Shown: positions 52,060 to 60,980, counted from the stretch's first letter. The stretch: 64,000 nt of DNA from QHXW01 sp035280425 (GCA_035280425.1 DATEFW010000034.1:62001-126000), one strand, 5' to 3'. Made by a program: numbers and translations. Notes: generated by a model from the letters alone, not told the origin.

Positions 52060-52137
52060 AATGTGTTACAAGACCGAGACGAATTCGCGGGACGCTAATC
52101 TAATCCGAAAACGGGTTTTCCCAGGAGCACATCTGAA

Positions 52138-53886
52138 GTGCATACTACCGAGCTTTCGGCGGAATCAGTTCGCACACAACTCGCTAAGATCTTATCCAGC
52201 AATACCTTTGCGCGTTCCGAGCGTCTGGCGCGGTTTTTGAATTTCACCGTCGAGCAGACACTTGCCGGCCGCGGCGACGGCCTGAAGGAATTCGTCATCG
52301 GTATTGAGGTCTTCGACAAGACGGAGAAGTATGACCCGCGCATGGACCCCATCGTGCGCGTCGAGGCCCGGCGGCTTCGCGAAAAATTGCGGAAGTACTA
52401 CGAGACGGAAGGCAAGGAAGACCCTCTGTCGATCGATTTCCCGACCGGAACCTACGTGCCGCTGGTTGAAAAGCGGGATGCGTCGGCGATCGCGGCCGCG
52501 GCCCCGGGAACGGAGAACGCGATCGCGGTGCTGCCATTTACCAACCTGAGCTCGGATCCGGATAACGAATATTTCAGCGACGGATTGACCGAGGAGCTGA
52601 TCCATGCGCTGACCAAGGTGGAAGGACTGCGCGTGGTGGCGTGGAGCTCGGCGTTTCAGCTCAAAGGAAAGACGCGCGACATCCGGCGGATTGCGGAGCA
52701 GCTAAAAGTTCGGGCGGTGCTGGAAGGCAGTGTGCGGCGAACGGGCGAACGGCTGCGAATCACGGCGCAGCTCGTTGATACGACCGGCGGTCATTATCTG
52801 TGGTCGGAGACCTATGAGCGCGAGCTGAAAGACGTTTTCGCGGTGCAGGACGAAATCTCTTCGGCGATTGTCGGCGCTTTGCGCATCAAGCTGGCGGGCC
52901 CATCCGGCCGGTCGCTGGTGACGCGCTACACGGAAAATTTGCAGGCGTACCATCTCTATCTCAAGGGACGCTTCTATTGGAATAAGCGCAACGAACAGGA
53001 TTTCTATAAGGCTCTGGGATTTTTCGAACAGGCCATCGAGACGGACGCAAACTACGCGCCCGCATATGCCGGCGTGGCGGATACCTACATCATGCTCGGC
53101 GAGCATGGCGCGCTTCCGGCGCTGCGTGTCATGCAGGAAGCAAGAGTGGCGGCCGAGCGGGCGCTCAAGATCGATCCGTCGCTGGCCGAGGCGCATGTGT
53201 CTCTCGGATCGGTGGCAGGGCTGTATGAATGGAACTGGAGCGCATCGGAAAGGCATTTCCGGCGCGCGATCGAGCTGAATCCAAGCTACCCGACGGCCCA
53301 CCAGTGGCACGGTTACGATTTTCTTACGCCGCAAGGCCGGCTGGAGGAGGCGATCGCGGCGCTCGAGCGTGCGCATCATCTCGATCCGCTGTCGCTGATC
53401 ATCACCACCTGTCTGGGAACGGTTTACGATATCGCCCGGCAGCACGAGCGCGCACGCGCATACTACGACAAGGTGTTCGAACTGGACGATACGTTCGTGC
53501 GGGCGCACCTGAGCGCGGGCCGTTCTTACCTGCACCAGGGAATGTTCGACCAGGCGATCGCGGCATTTCAGCGGGCACGCGAGCTGACGCCGAATTCCCC
53601 GGTTCCGCTGGCGCTGATGGCGCACGCGTACAATGTCTGCGGCGCGACGGTGGAAGCGGCGCGGCTGCGCGAAGCACTTGATCGCTGCCGAAGCACCAAC
53701 TCCATTTCTTCCTACCTGCTCGCGCGGGCGCATTTCGGCTACGACCACGACCGTGCGTTCGAGCTGCTGGAGCAGGCCTACCAGGAGCACGATCCGCGCC
53801 TGGCGCACATGAACGTTTCTCCGATCTTCGATTGCCTGCGAGCGGACGAGCGATTCCTACAGCTGGTGAGGCGGGTGGGGCTGTAG
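52138..53886 (+). CDS. Winged-helix-like/FlgO-like/TPR regulator, full form
   Basis: 582 residues from a GTG at 52138. The N-terminal domain (about 1-110; LAKILSSNTFARSERLARFL; DPIVRVEARRLREKLRKYYE) is shared with the 34422-35987 protein. A FlgO/TolB-N-like domain (about 122-255) contains AIAVLPFTNLSSDPDNEYFS, DGLTEELIHALTKVEGLRVV and the helix VFAVQDEISSAIVGALRIKL. TPR units fill the rest (KALGFFEQAIETDANYAPAY; AHVSLGSVAGLYEWNWSASE). Homologous architectures are called CadC-like or adenylate-cyclase-like regulators and are abundant in Acidobacteria. DNA binding by the N-terminal domain is inferred. Confidence 0.82.
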   Translation: MHTTELSAESVRTQLAKILSSNTFARSERLARFLNFTVEQTLAGRGDGLKEFVIGIEVFDKTEKYDPRMDPIVRVEARRLREKLRKYYETEGKEDPLSIDFPTGTYVPLVEKRDASAIAAAAPGTENAIAVLPFTNLSSDPDNEYFSDGLTEELIHALTKVEGLRVVAWSSAFQLKGKTRDIRRIAEQLKVRAVLEGSVRRTGERLRITAQLVDTTGGHYLWSETYERELKDVFAVQDEISSAIVGALRIKLAGPSGRSLVTRYTENLQAYHLYLKGRFYWNKRNEQDFYKALGFFEQAIETDANYAPAYAGVADTYIMLGEHGALPALRVMQEARVAAERALKIDPSLAEAHVSLGSVAGLYEWNWSASERHFRRAIELNPSYPTAHQWHGYDFLTPQGRLEEAIAALERAHHLDPLSLIITTCLGTVYDIARQHERARAYYDKVFELDDTFVRAHLSAGRSYLHQGMFDQAIAAFQRARELTPNSPVPLALMAHAYNVCGATVEAARLREALDRCRSTNSISSYLLARAHFGYDHDRAFELLEQAYQEHDPRLAHMNVSPIFDCLRADERFLQLVRRVGL

Positions 53887-54012
53887 GATTTCATAAAGTC
53901 CGGGGGCGACGTACCGGTCTGCATCGCGCATGGACCGGAAGGCATAACGATCCGCCGGCTGATCGCCCAGCAGAAATCTGTTCAGCGATAAACTTGCCCG
54001 GAGGAGGCAGTC

Positions 54013-54489
54013 ATGAGGATAGTGCTCGTTTTGCTCTTGCTTGCCCTGCCGTGTCTTCCGGCGGAGAGTTTCGGCGGCGCGCACGTCGCCGAGGTGTACC
54101 GGATTCGCCTGGATCGCGGCGATCTGTTGCTCGAAACCATTCAGAACGTCATTCACCAGTACGGAATTGCCGACGGGGCGGTCCTGACGGCCGCCGGCTC
54201 GCTCGAGGAATGCACTTTTCATCGCGTGAACTCGGTGGCCGAAAAGCCGGAGGATAAATTCGTCACGGAGAAAGGGCCGATGGAAATTCTCGGGATCAGC
54301 GGCATGATCGCGGGTAACGACCCGCACCTGCACATCACACTGTCGGACGCCAGAGGCGCTTTTGGCGGGCACCTGGAGAAAGGTTGCCGCGTGCTGTACC
54401 GCGCCGAGCTGACCATCGCCAAATTTTCAGGAACGCCCCTCGCCCGGAAACCGAACCGGCAGGGCGTGCCGGTGCTGGGACGGAAATAG
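54013..54489 (+). CDS. PPC/DUF296 protein with a signal peptide
   Basis: 158 residues, ATG at 54013 with GGAGGAGG upstream. A signal peptide (MRIVLVLLLLALPCLPAES) precedes a full PPC/DUF296 domain (about 25-140): RLDRGDLLLETIQNVIHQYG, AAGSLEECTF, DPHLHITLSDARGAFGGHLE with the conserved HxHxxLxD and GGHL motifs, and GCRVLYRAELTI. In plants PPC domains belong to AT-hook DNA-binding proteins; bacterial ones are stand-alone and of unknown role, and the His cluster may bind zinc. Export to the periplasm is unusual for the family and argues against DNA binding here. The hydroxyacid dehydrogenase gene follows 19 bases downstream. Confidence 0.88.
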   Translation: MRIVLVLLLLALPCLPAESFGGAHVAEVYRIRLDRGDLLLETIQNVIHQYGIADGAVLTAAGSLEECTFHRVNSVAEKPEDKFVTEKGPMEILGISGMIAGNDPHLHITLSDARGAFGGHLEKGCRVLYRAELTIAKFSGTPLARKPNRQGVPVLGRK

Positions 54490-54508
54490 CGGCTATGCTG
54501 TTAGATCT

Positions 54509-55480
54509 ATGCCGCGTATCGTGATTCCGGACGACGCGCCGCCGGTGATGGGGGCGAGCCAGGCCTACCGCAACTTGATCGCGAAAACGCCGGTGGAGTA
54601 TCACGACACGCTGCCGGGAACGGAAGACCGGCTCATCGAGCGCATTGCCGGCGCCGACGTCGTGATCAATATTCGCTCGTCTACGCGATTCACCGAAAAC
54701 GTTTTTAGCCAATCACCGGATCTGCGGCTGCTTTCGCTCTGGGGCACCGGCACCGACAACGTGGATCTCGCGGCGGCCGCGCGGCATGGCGTGACGGTCA
54801 CCAACACGCCGGGCGTTTCCGCTTTTTCGATTGCAGAACACGCGCTGGCGCTGATGCTGGCGGTGGCGCGGCGCATTCCCCGCATCGACACCGAAGTGCG
54901 GCAGGGCAAGTGGCCGCGGGGCCGGGCCGTGCAGATGCACGGAAAAACGCTGGGCATTTTCGGGTTGGGCGCCGTGGGCCGCCAGTTCGCGCGGCTGGGA
55001 CAGGGCATCGGCATGCGGGTCATTGCGTGGACCATGCATCCCGACGCGGCGCTCGGTTTCGAGATGGTTTCGCTCGACGAGCTATTGCGCACGAGCGATG
55101 TAGTCAGCGTGCACCTGCGGCTTTCGGACCTGACGCGGGGTTTCATCGGCAGACCGGAGCTCGAGAAGATGAAGCCGACCGCCATCCTGATCAACACGGC
55201 GCGCGGCGCGATTATCGACGAGCCGGCGCTTGTGGAAGCGCTCTCGGCGGGCCGCATCGCTGGGGCCGGTCTGGATGTCTTTGGGACCGAACCGTTGCCC
55301 GCGGGGCATGCGCTGACTAAGCTGGAAAAGGTCGTGCTCACGCCGCACTCGGCCGGCGTCACACCGGAAGCGCTCGAAGCCGGTCTTGCCCTTTCGATCG
55401 AAAATGTCTGGAATTTTCTGAGCGGCCACCCGACCAATGTGGTCGCGGGCGGAAGTCAAGCGCAGGTGAATCATCCATGA
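54509..55480 (+). CDS. D-2-hydroxyacid dehydrogenase, phosphoglycerate dehydrogenase type
   Basis: 323 residues. Substrate-binding domain parts flank an NAD-binding Rossmann fold with GLGAVGRQFARLGQGIGMRV (GxGxxG). The catalytic Arg is in INTARGAIIDEPAL, the Glu in GLDVFGTEPLP and the His in TPHSAGVTPEA. Substrates of the family are 2-keto/2-hydroxyacids or 3-phosphoglycerate. Not long enough for the ACT-domain form of SerA. It overlaps the next gene by four bases, pairing it with a thiamine-binding protein. A -10-like hexamer TATGCT lies nine bases before the ATG. Confidence 0.92.
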   Translation: MPRIVIPDDAPPVMGASQAYRNLIAKTPVEYHDTLPGTEDRLIERIAGADVVINIRSSTRFTENVFSQSPDLRLLSLWGTGTDNVDLAAAARHGVTVTNTPGVSAFSIAEHALALMLAVARRIPRIDTEVRQGKWPRGRAVQMHGKTLGIFGLGAVGRQFARLGQGIGMRVIAWTMHPDAALGFEMVSLDELLRTSDVVSVHLRLSDLTRGFIGRPELEKMKPTAILINTARGAIIDEPALVEALSAGRIAGAGLDVFGTEPLPAGHALTKLEKVVLTPHSAGVTPEALEAGLALSIENVWNFLSGHPTNVVAGGSQAQVNHP

Positions 55481-55785
55481 AAGTCATTGCCGATCTGTGT
55501 GTGGTTCCCATGGGAACGGGAGTCTCGGTTTCCCGCGAAGTGGCGGTATGCGAGCGGATTCTCGCCGAAGCCGGACTGAAAACCAGGCTGCACGCCTACG
55601 GCACGAACATCGAAGGCGAATGGGACGCGGTGTTCGCTGCGATCAAGCGCTGCCATGAAGCCATCCACGCGATGGGCGTGCCGCGGATCTCGTCGACGCT
55701 GCGGTTCGGAACGCGCACCGATCGCGAGCAGACCATGCAAGATAAAGTGCACAGCGTGGAGCGAAAGCTCGAATCGAAATCGTGA
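55477..55785 (+). CDS. MTH1187-family thiamine-binding protein (DUF77)
   Basis: 102 residues with the family's start MKVIADLCVVPMGTGVSVSR and the conserved THAYGTNIEGEW-like stretch (RLHAYGTNIEGEWDAVFAAI), ending PRISSTLRFGTRTDR. MTH1187/YkoF-like proteins form dimers or tetramers with a ferredoxin-like fold and bind thiamine or related pyrimidines. It overlaps the dehydrogenase gene by four bases and so is co-translated with it. A link between the two (thiamine-dependent metabolism) is possible but not shown. Confidence 0.9.
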   Translation: MKVIADLCVVPMGTGVSVSREVAVCERILAEAGLKTRLHAYGTNIEGEWDAVFAAIKRCHEAIHAMGVPRISSTLRFGTRTDREQTMQDKVHSVERKLESKS

Positions 55786-55796
55786 GCGGGCTGAGG

Positions 55797-57104
55797 CTAT
55801 CTTCCCAGGTCGAACGCCTCGATGGTGCGGCGGTCACGCAGGTACAGATGCGTGCCTACGAGCGTCGGCGGTGTCCAGGCGATGCTCTGGAGCACCGAAG
55901 CTTTCGACAGCACTTCGAATTTTTCCGGACTGACCTTGCAAAGCGCCAGCGTGCCGTCCTCGTCGGCGAGGATGATTTTTCCGTCCGCCGAGAGAAGCTG
56001 CGCCTTGGCGAATCCTCGCTGGCGCCACTTGATCTGGCCGGTTTTTAGTTCGACCGCCGTCATGAGCACCGGGCCATCGTAGCCGCTCGAAAAGTAAACA
56101 TAGCCGTCGTGCTGAATGGCGGTTCCGAAGTGAAGCTGGAGATGGCGGTCGTACCAGAGCTCTTTCACGGCCGTTTTCCCACCGGACTGGTGCAGCTCAA
56201 GTACACGCGCTCCGGTGCCGTACGCTGAAGCGACGAAGAGGAGGTTACCGGGCGCCCAGACGGGCGTGCTGACGGCGAGTCCGTAAGGAGTCTGGTGCTC
56301 GTGCGTCCACAGCAGCGCGCCGTTATCGGGATTGAAGCCGAACACGGTGTTGGCTGCGAGTGCGACAACTTGCGGTTGTCCGTCGACGTCGATCAGGAGC
56401 GGCGATGAGTGCGCGTTGGTGAACTGGAGCGCTTTCCAGACGACCGCTCCATCTTTCTGCCGGAAGGCAATGGCGCCCGATCCGCGGCCGCCCGAGAGAT
56501 AAATCAGCGTATCTTTGTACGGCAGGGCGTGGCAGGAGTAGCCGAACTGGAGACGGGTGCCGTCGAACTCGTCGTAGAGATCGTGCGACCAGACGGGCTT
56601 TCCGGTTTTTTTATCGAGCGAATGAATTTTGCCGGTGCTGCTGGCTGTGACAATGCGGTCGCCGACGACCTGCGGCATGGCGTAAGGTCCGGGGCCGACC
56701 TTCTCGGAAAATGAATTCGTGAAGGGATTTTCGTATTCGTACTCCCAGCGCGTTTTGCCGGTGGCCGCATCGAGCGCGGTGATCACGTCTTTCGAGCCGC
56801 GGCGAAAGGCAGTGTAGAGCACGCCGGACTCTTCGGAGATAGCGGAATAGCCGTCGCCCAGGGCGCGGCTCCAGAGTTTTTTGGGACCGCTCGCGGGCCA
56901 GGAGTCGGCGAGACCGGAGGCGTCCACGATGAAATTGCGGTTCTTTCCGCCCCAAAGGCGCCAGTCTTCGGCAATCGCCGCCGGTTTGGCTTTCGCGGCT
57001 GTTTTGGTTGAGTGTGACTTGCGAGCGGCGGTTTTGGGGGTAGAGGTCTCTGCGGCGAGAACCGGTATGGTCAAGCACACAAACATCGTCAGCGTGGAAC
57101 GCAT
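55797..57104 (-). CDS. PQQ-type beta-propeller protein, exported
   Basis: 435 residues. A signal peptide (MRSTLTMFVCLTIPVLAAE) and a Lys/Ala-rich linker (about 20-45) precede eight-bladed propeller repeats: VITALDAATGKTRWEYEYEN, KIHSLDKKTGKPVWSHDLYD, GAIAFRQKDGAVVWKALQFT, VFGFNPDNGALLWTHEHQTP and ALCKVSPEKFEVLSKASVLQ. These are PQQ_2/pyrrolo-quinoline-quinone-like blades. No cysteine pair or metal-binding residues typical of PQQ dehydrogenases are seen, so it is probably a non-enzymatic binding protein of BamB-like type. Convergent with the thiamine-binding gene. Function unknown. Confidence 0.9.
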   Translation of the reverse strand: MRSTLTMFVCLTIPVLAAETSTPKTAARKSHSTKTAAKAKPAAIAEDWRLWGGKNRNFIVDASGLADSWPASGPKKLWSRALGDGYSAISEESGVLYTAFRRGSKDVITALDAATGKTRWEYEYENPFTNSFSEKVGPGPYAMPQVVGDRIVTASSTGKIHSLDKKTGKPVWSHDLYDEFDGTRLQFGYSCHALPYKDTLIYLSGGRGSGAIAFRQKDGAVVWKALQFTNAHSSPLLIDVDGQPQVVALAANTVFGFNPDNGALLWTHEHQTPYGLAVSTPVWAPGNLLFVASAYGTGARVLELHQSGGKTAVKELWYDRHLQLHFGTAIQHDGYVYFSSGYDGPVLMTAVELKTGQIKWRQRGFAKAQLLSADGKIILADEDGTLALCKVSPEKFEVLSKASVLQSIAWTPPTLVGTHLYLRDRRTIEAFDLGR

Positions 57105-57189
57105 ATTCCGATTGGACGCTCAAACGTCCCGAATGTTCCGGCAGCCGTCGCGATTCATACGGAACAAACTCCGTTCCTGAAAACTGGCG

Positions 57190-57195
57190 TAAAAT
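57190..57195 (+). promoter_or_regulatory. -10-like hexamer directly before the 57202 gene
   Basis: TAAAAT, six bases before the ATG at 57202, without a Shine-Dalgarno sequence. Confidence 0.4.
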
Positions 57196-57201
57196 CGAGT
57201 G

Positions 57202-57528
57202 ATGCCCCCGACTTCGCGGCCCGGCTCCGAGGGTCCAACCGGAACAACCGGGCTGTTATCGCGCCTGTTCCGTTTGCTGCGGCGACATCCCATTGCATCG
57301 AACCGGCTCGTATGGGCGGCGATGGCAGGAACTCTGGTTTGGTTTGCCGATCAGCCGACGACGGTCGGCTACAACCCGCTGTTTCAGATGTTTTGGGATC
57401 CGGGAATTTTCCGCCTGCCGCTGTGGGACGGCGCCGTCATCGTATTTTCATGGCTGGTTACGACGCTATTCTGCCACTTCGTTTTTTTTGCGCTACAAAA
57501 AGTGCGGCAGCGCTCGCCGGAATTCTGA
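57202..57528 (+). CDS. Small membrane protein
   Basis: 108 residues from the ATG at 57202; a GTG one codon upstream is possible. The N-terminus is Gly/Ser/Thr-rich and basic (LLSRLFRLLRRHPIASNR), followed by one weak and one strong hydrophobic segment (VWAAMAGTLVWFADQ; GAVIVFSWLVTTLFCHFVFF), so probably two transmembrane helices. No family is recognised. Its spacing from the -10-like hexamer suggests leaderless expression. It precedes tRNA-Leu on the opposite strand. Confidence 0.65.
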   Translation: MPPTSRPGSEGPTGTTGLLSRLFRLLRRHPIASNRLVWAAMAGTLVWFADQPTTVGYNPLFQMFWDPGIFRLPLWDGAVIVFSWLVTTLFCHFVFFALQKVRQRSPEF

Positions 57529-57556
57529 GAGACGCGAGGATTTTCAGAAAACGAGC

Positions 57557-57645
57557 TGGTGCTGGAGGAGGGGGTCGAACCCTCATGCCCAGTGAAGGGC
57601 GCGGGATTTTGAGTCCCGTGCGTCTGCCAGTTCCGCCACTCCAGC
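57557..57645 (-). tRNA. tRNA-Leu (anticodon CAA)
   Basis: On the minus strand the acceptor stem GCTGGAG (57645-57639) pairs with CTCCAGC (57567-57561), then A and encoded CCA (57559-57557). The anticodon loop CTCAAAA gives CAA (reads UUG). A long variable arm and the T-arm GGTTCGACCCC mark a class II tRNA-Leu. Confidence 0.97.
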
Positions 57646-57710
57646 TTTTGGGAAACGCCTTCAGTATAACAAGCCGGTCTTCGCTATACTGGTAAGCGAG
57701 ACCTGCCTGC

Positions 57711-59231
57711 ATGGCGCTGTTCAAGACGCGCAGCGCCGCCGTTTACGGCATCGATGCTCATCTGATCGATGTCGAAGTCGACATGTATAAGTCCGGCTCG
57801 GCGCGCGATTTCATCACCGTCGGCATGCCCGACACCGCCGTTCGAGAAAGCCGCGAGCGCATCAAATCCGCGCTGATCAATTCCGGCTTCGGCTACCCGA
57901 ACAAAGCCGTCACCATCAATCTCGCTCCCGCCAATGTGCGCAAAGAAGGTGCGGGCTTCGATCTGCCGATGGCGCTCGGGATATTGGGCGCGATGGGGAC
58001 GGTGGCGGGACTCGATCAGCATCTGCTGGTGGGCGAGCTTTCGCTCGATGGCGCGATCCGGCCGGTGCGCGGCGCGCTCTCGATGGCGGTGTGCGCGCGC
58101 AAGCAGGGAATTCTCAATCTGGTGCTGCCGGCGGAAAATGCGGCGGAGGCGGCGGTGGTCGATGGCGTCCGCGTTTTCGGCGTGCGGCATTTGGCCGAAG
58201 CGGTGGCGCTCATCACCAAGCCCGAAGAATTTTCGCCGGCCGAAGCGCGCGAGGCAACCGCCTTCACGCCCGATTCCACGGCGCCCGATTTCGGCGAAGT
58301 GCGCGGCCAGAGCACGGCGAAGCGCGCGCTTCAGGTAGCCGCTGCGGGCGGGCATAACGTGCTGATGATCGGGCCGCCGGGATCGGGGAAGACCATGCTC
58401 GCGAAACGCCTCGCCGGAGTGCTGCCGCCCTTGAGCTTCAGCGAAGCGATTGAGACCACTAAAGTGCACAGCATCGCCGGCGCGCTGGCTCCGGGTGCCA
58501 GCCTGCTGCGCGAGCGGCCGTTTCGCGCGCCGCACCACAGCATCTCCGATGCCGGGCTGATCGGCGGCGGTCTGGGCATGCCGCGGCCGGGCGAGGTCAG
58601 CTTGGCGCACAACGGCGTCCTGTTTCTCGACGAGTTTCCGGAATTCCCGCGCAACGTGCTGGAGTTGCTGCGGCAGCCGCTCGAAGATGGATCGGTAACC
58701 ATCGCGCGGTCGAACATGACGCTGCGGTTCCCGTCGAGTTTCATGCTGGTGGCGGCGATGAATCCGTGTCCCTGCGGATTTTTCGGCGATGCCACGCGCG
58801 AATGCCGCTGCACCCCCGGAATCATTCAGCGCTATCTTGGCAAAATCTCGGGGCCGCTGCTCGACCGTATCGACATTCACATCGAAGTGCCCGCAGTGCC
58901 GTATAAAGAACTACGCTCAAACGGCGCGACGGAAACTTCCGAGGAGATTCGCGCGCGTGTGGTCGAGGCACGTAGCGTCCAGCACGGGCGGGGCTTCGTC
59001 AACGCCAACATGCCCGCGCGGCTGATCCGCAAGCAGTGCGCGCTCGACGATGCCGGCGAGCGTACGCTCGAGATGGCGGTGCGCCGCATGGGACTTTCCG
59101 CCCGAGCTCACGACCGCATTTTGAAAGTCGCCCGCACGATTGCGGATCTGGACCATTCCGAAAGCGTCTCCGCCAAGCATCTGGCCGAGGCGGTGCAATA
59201 CCGGAGTCTAGACCGGAATTACTGGACCTGA
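57711..59231 (+). CDS. comM: ComM/YifB family Mg-chelatase-like AAA+ ATPase
   Basis: 506 residues, the normal length. An N-terminal Lon-protease-like domain (VYGIDAHLIDVEVDMYKSGS; PANVRKEGAGFDLPMALGIL) precedes the AAA+ core with Walker A GPPGSGKTML, Walker B GVLFLDEFPEF and a zinc-type cluster CPCGFFGDATRECRC before the C-terminal Mg_chelatase_C part. In Vibrio, ComM is a hexameric helicase that aids branch migration during natural transformation; wider bacterial distribution suggests a general role in recombination. TATACT lies 20 bases before the ATG. No other competence gene is in the window. Confidence 0.95.
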   Translation: MALFKTRSAAVYGIDAHLIDVEVDMYKSGSARDFITVGMPDTAVRESRERIKSALINSGFGYPNKAVTINLAPANVRKEGAGFDLPMALGILGAMGTVAGLDQHLLVGELSLDGAIRPVRGALSMAVCARKQGILNLVLPAENAAEAAVVDGVRVFGVRHLAEAVALITKPEEFSPAEAREATAFTPDSTAPDFGEVRGQSTAKRALQVAAAGGHNVLMIGPPGSGKTMLAKRLAGVLPPLSFSEAIETTKVHSIAGALAPGASLLRERPFRAPHHSISDAGLIGGGLGMPRPGEVSLAHNGVLFLDEFPEFPRNVLELLRQPLEDGSVTIARSNMTLRFPSSFMLVAAMNPCPCGFFGDATRECRCTPGIIQRYLGKISGPLLDRIDIHIEVPAVPYKELRSNGATETSEEIRARVVEARSVQHGRGFVNANMPARLIRKQCALDDAGERTLEMAVRRMGLSARAHDRILKVARTIADLDHSESVSAKHLAEAVQYRSLDRNYWT

Positions 59232-59264
59232 GCCGGCTGGATTCCTAAACATCTCGGAGCCTAA

Positions 59265-59717
59265 TTACTGGCGAACTCGGCGGCGCGCTAACGCTGCATA
59301 CACCATAAATGACACGGTGGACACGAGGATCGAAAACGGCCAGAAGGTTTCTGTGTGGCTGAGGCTGAACGCGCTCAGGCGGCCTTGCATCGCTGCCAAG
59401 GAAAGAAGGATCAACAACAACGCCAGTGGTCCCAGAATCGCACCAACGATGAAAATAACCGGCCACGGCCACCGGGCGAGGACGCGCGCCGGCACAGTCA
59501 GGACGAATGGGAGCCCGACCAAGACCCATCCAACGACGGAAAAAACAGCATAGATAGGGAACAAGCCCAGGGCGTACGGAAACAACGAAAACAGAAGAGC
59601 CAGATCGCCCGCAAGAATTCCCGCGATTGCATAAGCGAGCCGCTTTAATACACCGGCTTCACTATTTCGAGCGGCAGGGGGCCGGAAAGATGCTTCCGGT
59701 TCTCCGGACGGCGACAC
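59265..59717 (-). CDS. Hypothetical four-helix membrane protein
   Basis: 150 residues from a GTG. The hydrophilic N-terminus (SPSGEPEASFRPPAARNSEA) is followed by four hydrophobic segments (YAIAGILAGDLALLFSLFPY; IYAVFSVVGWVLVGLPFVLT; WPVIFIVGAILGPLALLLIL; FWPFSILVSTVSFMVYAAL) and a basic C-terminus (RRRVRQ). No motif or family recognised; membrane location is clear from hydropathy only. The start is uncertain since no ribosome-binding site is evident. The comM gene converges with it. Confidence 0.6.
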   Translation of the reverse strand: MSPSGEPEASFRPPAARNSEAGVLKRLAYAIAGILAGDLALLFSLFPYALGLFPIYAVFSVVGWVLVGLPFVLTVPARVLARWPWPVIFIVGAILGPLALLLILLSLAAMQGRLSAFSLSHTETFWPFSILVSTVSFMVYAALARRRVRQ

Positions 59718-60028
59718 GGTCTGATCATATCAATCTGCAGTCATCTCGCCAGACGCTCCCGCGATCTCTTTGTTCTATCCCTTCGGCTCTTCTGGTCGGG
59801 GCTGTCCCATCGCCGCCGATCGCTCAACCTGATGGATATAAAGGGCTTAATCGATCAAAGTTGGCCGGCACGATGTCTGGCCGCAGGCTCCAAAAATTCG
59901 GACTTCCCAAAAAACAACGCTGATATATAGTGAACCGTGCCGCCCGGCGGCGCCTGATTAGCGGCATGGCGAGGCGGCGGAACAGCCGGGATAACCGGCC
60001 GTTCCAATATCTATTGAGGGGAAAGAAC
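59718..60028. other. Intergenic region before a secreted protein gene
   Basis: About 310 bases. Contains a TATATAGT run at about 59933-59940 that might act as a -10 element, and a GC-rich stretch after it. An in-frame extension of the downstream gene into this region is Arg-rich and not protein-like. Nothing else is recognised. Confidence 0.4.
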
Positions 60029-60610
60029 ATGAAACCGATTTTTGCCAGCACGATTTTTGCCGTAGCAGTCCTTGCATTGCTTTCACCAAGGTGGTCGACG
60101 GTCAACGCACAGCAATCCAGTCCGGGGGACGGAAATTCCGGACTGACCACGGTTGGGGCATGGTTTGGAAACGTCGATCTGCAGCCCGGCGTGGGATTCC
60201 CGTTCCTGGGGCACTTCAATGCGGATGGCACCTGGACGGCTGAAGACACACGCGGATTTGGAACGATCCCACTGCCATTTCCCTTTACCGCTAAGGCAAC
60301 AGCGATGAACGGCGCTTGGACCCGGTCGGGGCCGCACTCCTATACATGGGCCGGCACGCAGGTTCTCTTAGACGAAACGCTCCCCGGTTGTTCTCATGCC
60401 GTGCCTTGTTATTTCGTGCTGGTGACCCGTGGCTCTCATGACGTGCTTCCCGGAGACCCGGATCATATGACCAATGGTCACGCGGCTGCCAAAATCTGGC
60501 CATGCGGCACATCTGCATTTACGTGCCCCTCAGCCGATACCGTTTTGTCCGACCGCTCTGGGTTCGGCGATACCTTTACTTTCACGCTGACGCGTGTGCG
60601 CGCGAACTGA
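60029..60610 (+). CDS. Secreted hypothetical protein
   Basis: 193 residues from the ATG at 60029, with GAGGGG eight bases upstream, which fixes the start. A signal peptide (MKPIFASTIFAVAVLALLSP) is followed by a compact beta-rich domain: GAWFGNVDLQPGVGFPFLGH, FNADGTWTAEDTRGFG, NGAWTRSGPHSYTW, and a C-terminal FGDTFTFTLTRVRAN. The W-containing repeat pattern resembles lipocalin-like or calycin-like folds seen in exported proteins of unknown role. Four Cys residues could form disulfides. I do not recognise a named family. Confidence 0.72.
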   Translation: MKPIFASTIFAVAVLALLSPRWSTVNAQQSSPGDGNSGLTTVGAWFGNVDLQPGVGFPFLGHFNADGTWTAEDTRGFGTIPLPFPFTAKATAMNGAWTRSGPHSYTWAGTQVLLDETLPGCSHAVPCYFVLVTRGSHDVLPGDPDHMTNGHAAAKIWPCGTSAFTCPSADTVLSDRSGFGDTFTFTLTRVRAN

Positions 60611-60765
60611 TTAAGAGCGCAGGCATCGTCGCACGTTTCTGGTTCGGCCGCCGTTACCGGCGGTGGAACACTCGCCATTCGCCGGTAAACGCCCGGCATT
60701 CGTCGAAAATCGCGGGACGCTCGCTTCGCCCGATGCTACTTTTAGCCTTAAGGAGCAACACCGCG

Positions 60766-60960
60766 ATGACCGACGTAAAAACGCAAACTAACAGGGCGCA
60801 ATTGGATGCTGGTATCCTGCTGGTGCTGGCCGGCGCGCTGCTGCTGGTTCATAATCTGGACGTCATGCCCGATCTGTTCCAGTTCTGGCCCGTGATCCTG
60901 ATTGCTTTGGGAGTCGGCAAGCTGATCGAACACGACGAACGGCCGCGGACGCGGTCCTAA
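60766..60960 (+). CDS. Small LiaF/DUF5668-like membrane protein
   Basis: 64 residues from the ATG at 60766, with AAGGAG 11 bases upstream; a longer frame upstream overlaps the previous gene and is not protein-like. Two hydrophobic segments (LDAGILLVLAGALLLVHNLD and FQFWPVILIALGVGKL) match the helix-FWP-helix unit of the N-terminal part of LiaF-like proteins (DUF5668). It shares this unit with the next gene, twenty bases downstream, and they are probably co-transcribed. Likely an envelope-stress accessory. Confidence 0.72.
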   Translation: MTDVKTQTNRAQLDAGILLVLAGALLLVHNLDVMPDLFQFWPVILIALGVGKLIEHDERPRTRS

Positions 60961-60980
60961 GGCCGGCTGGCGAGCGCTTT

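Noticed and set aside
52702..53808. 368-codon minus-strand reading frame
   Set aside because: Antisense to the FlgO-like/TPR regulator, with no recognisable domain.
57293..57595. Plus-strand reading frame ending WRRGSNPHAQ
   Set aside because: Its end is the antisense of tRNA-Leu and the rest is an out-of-frame shadow of the small membrane protein gene.
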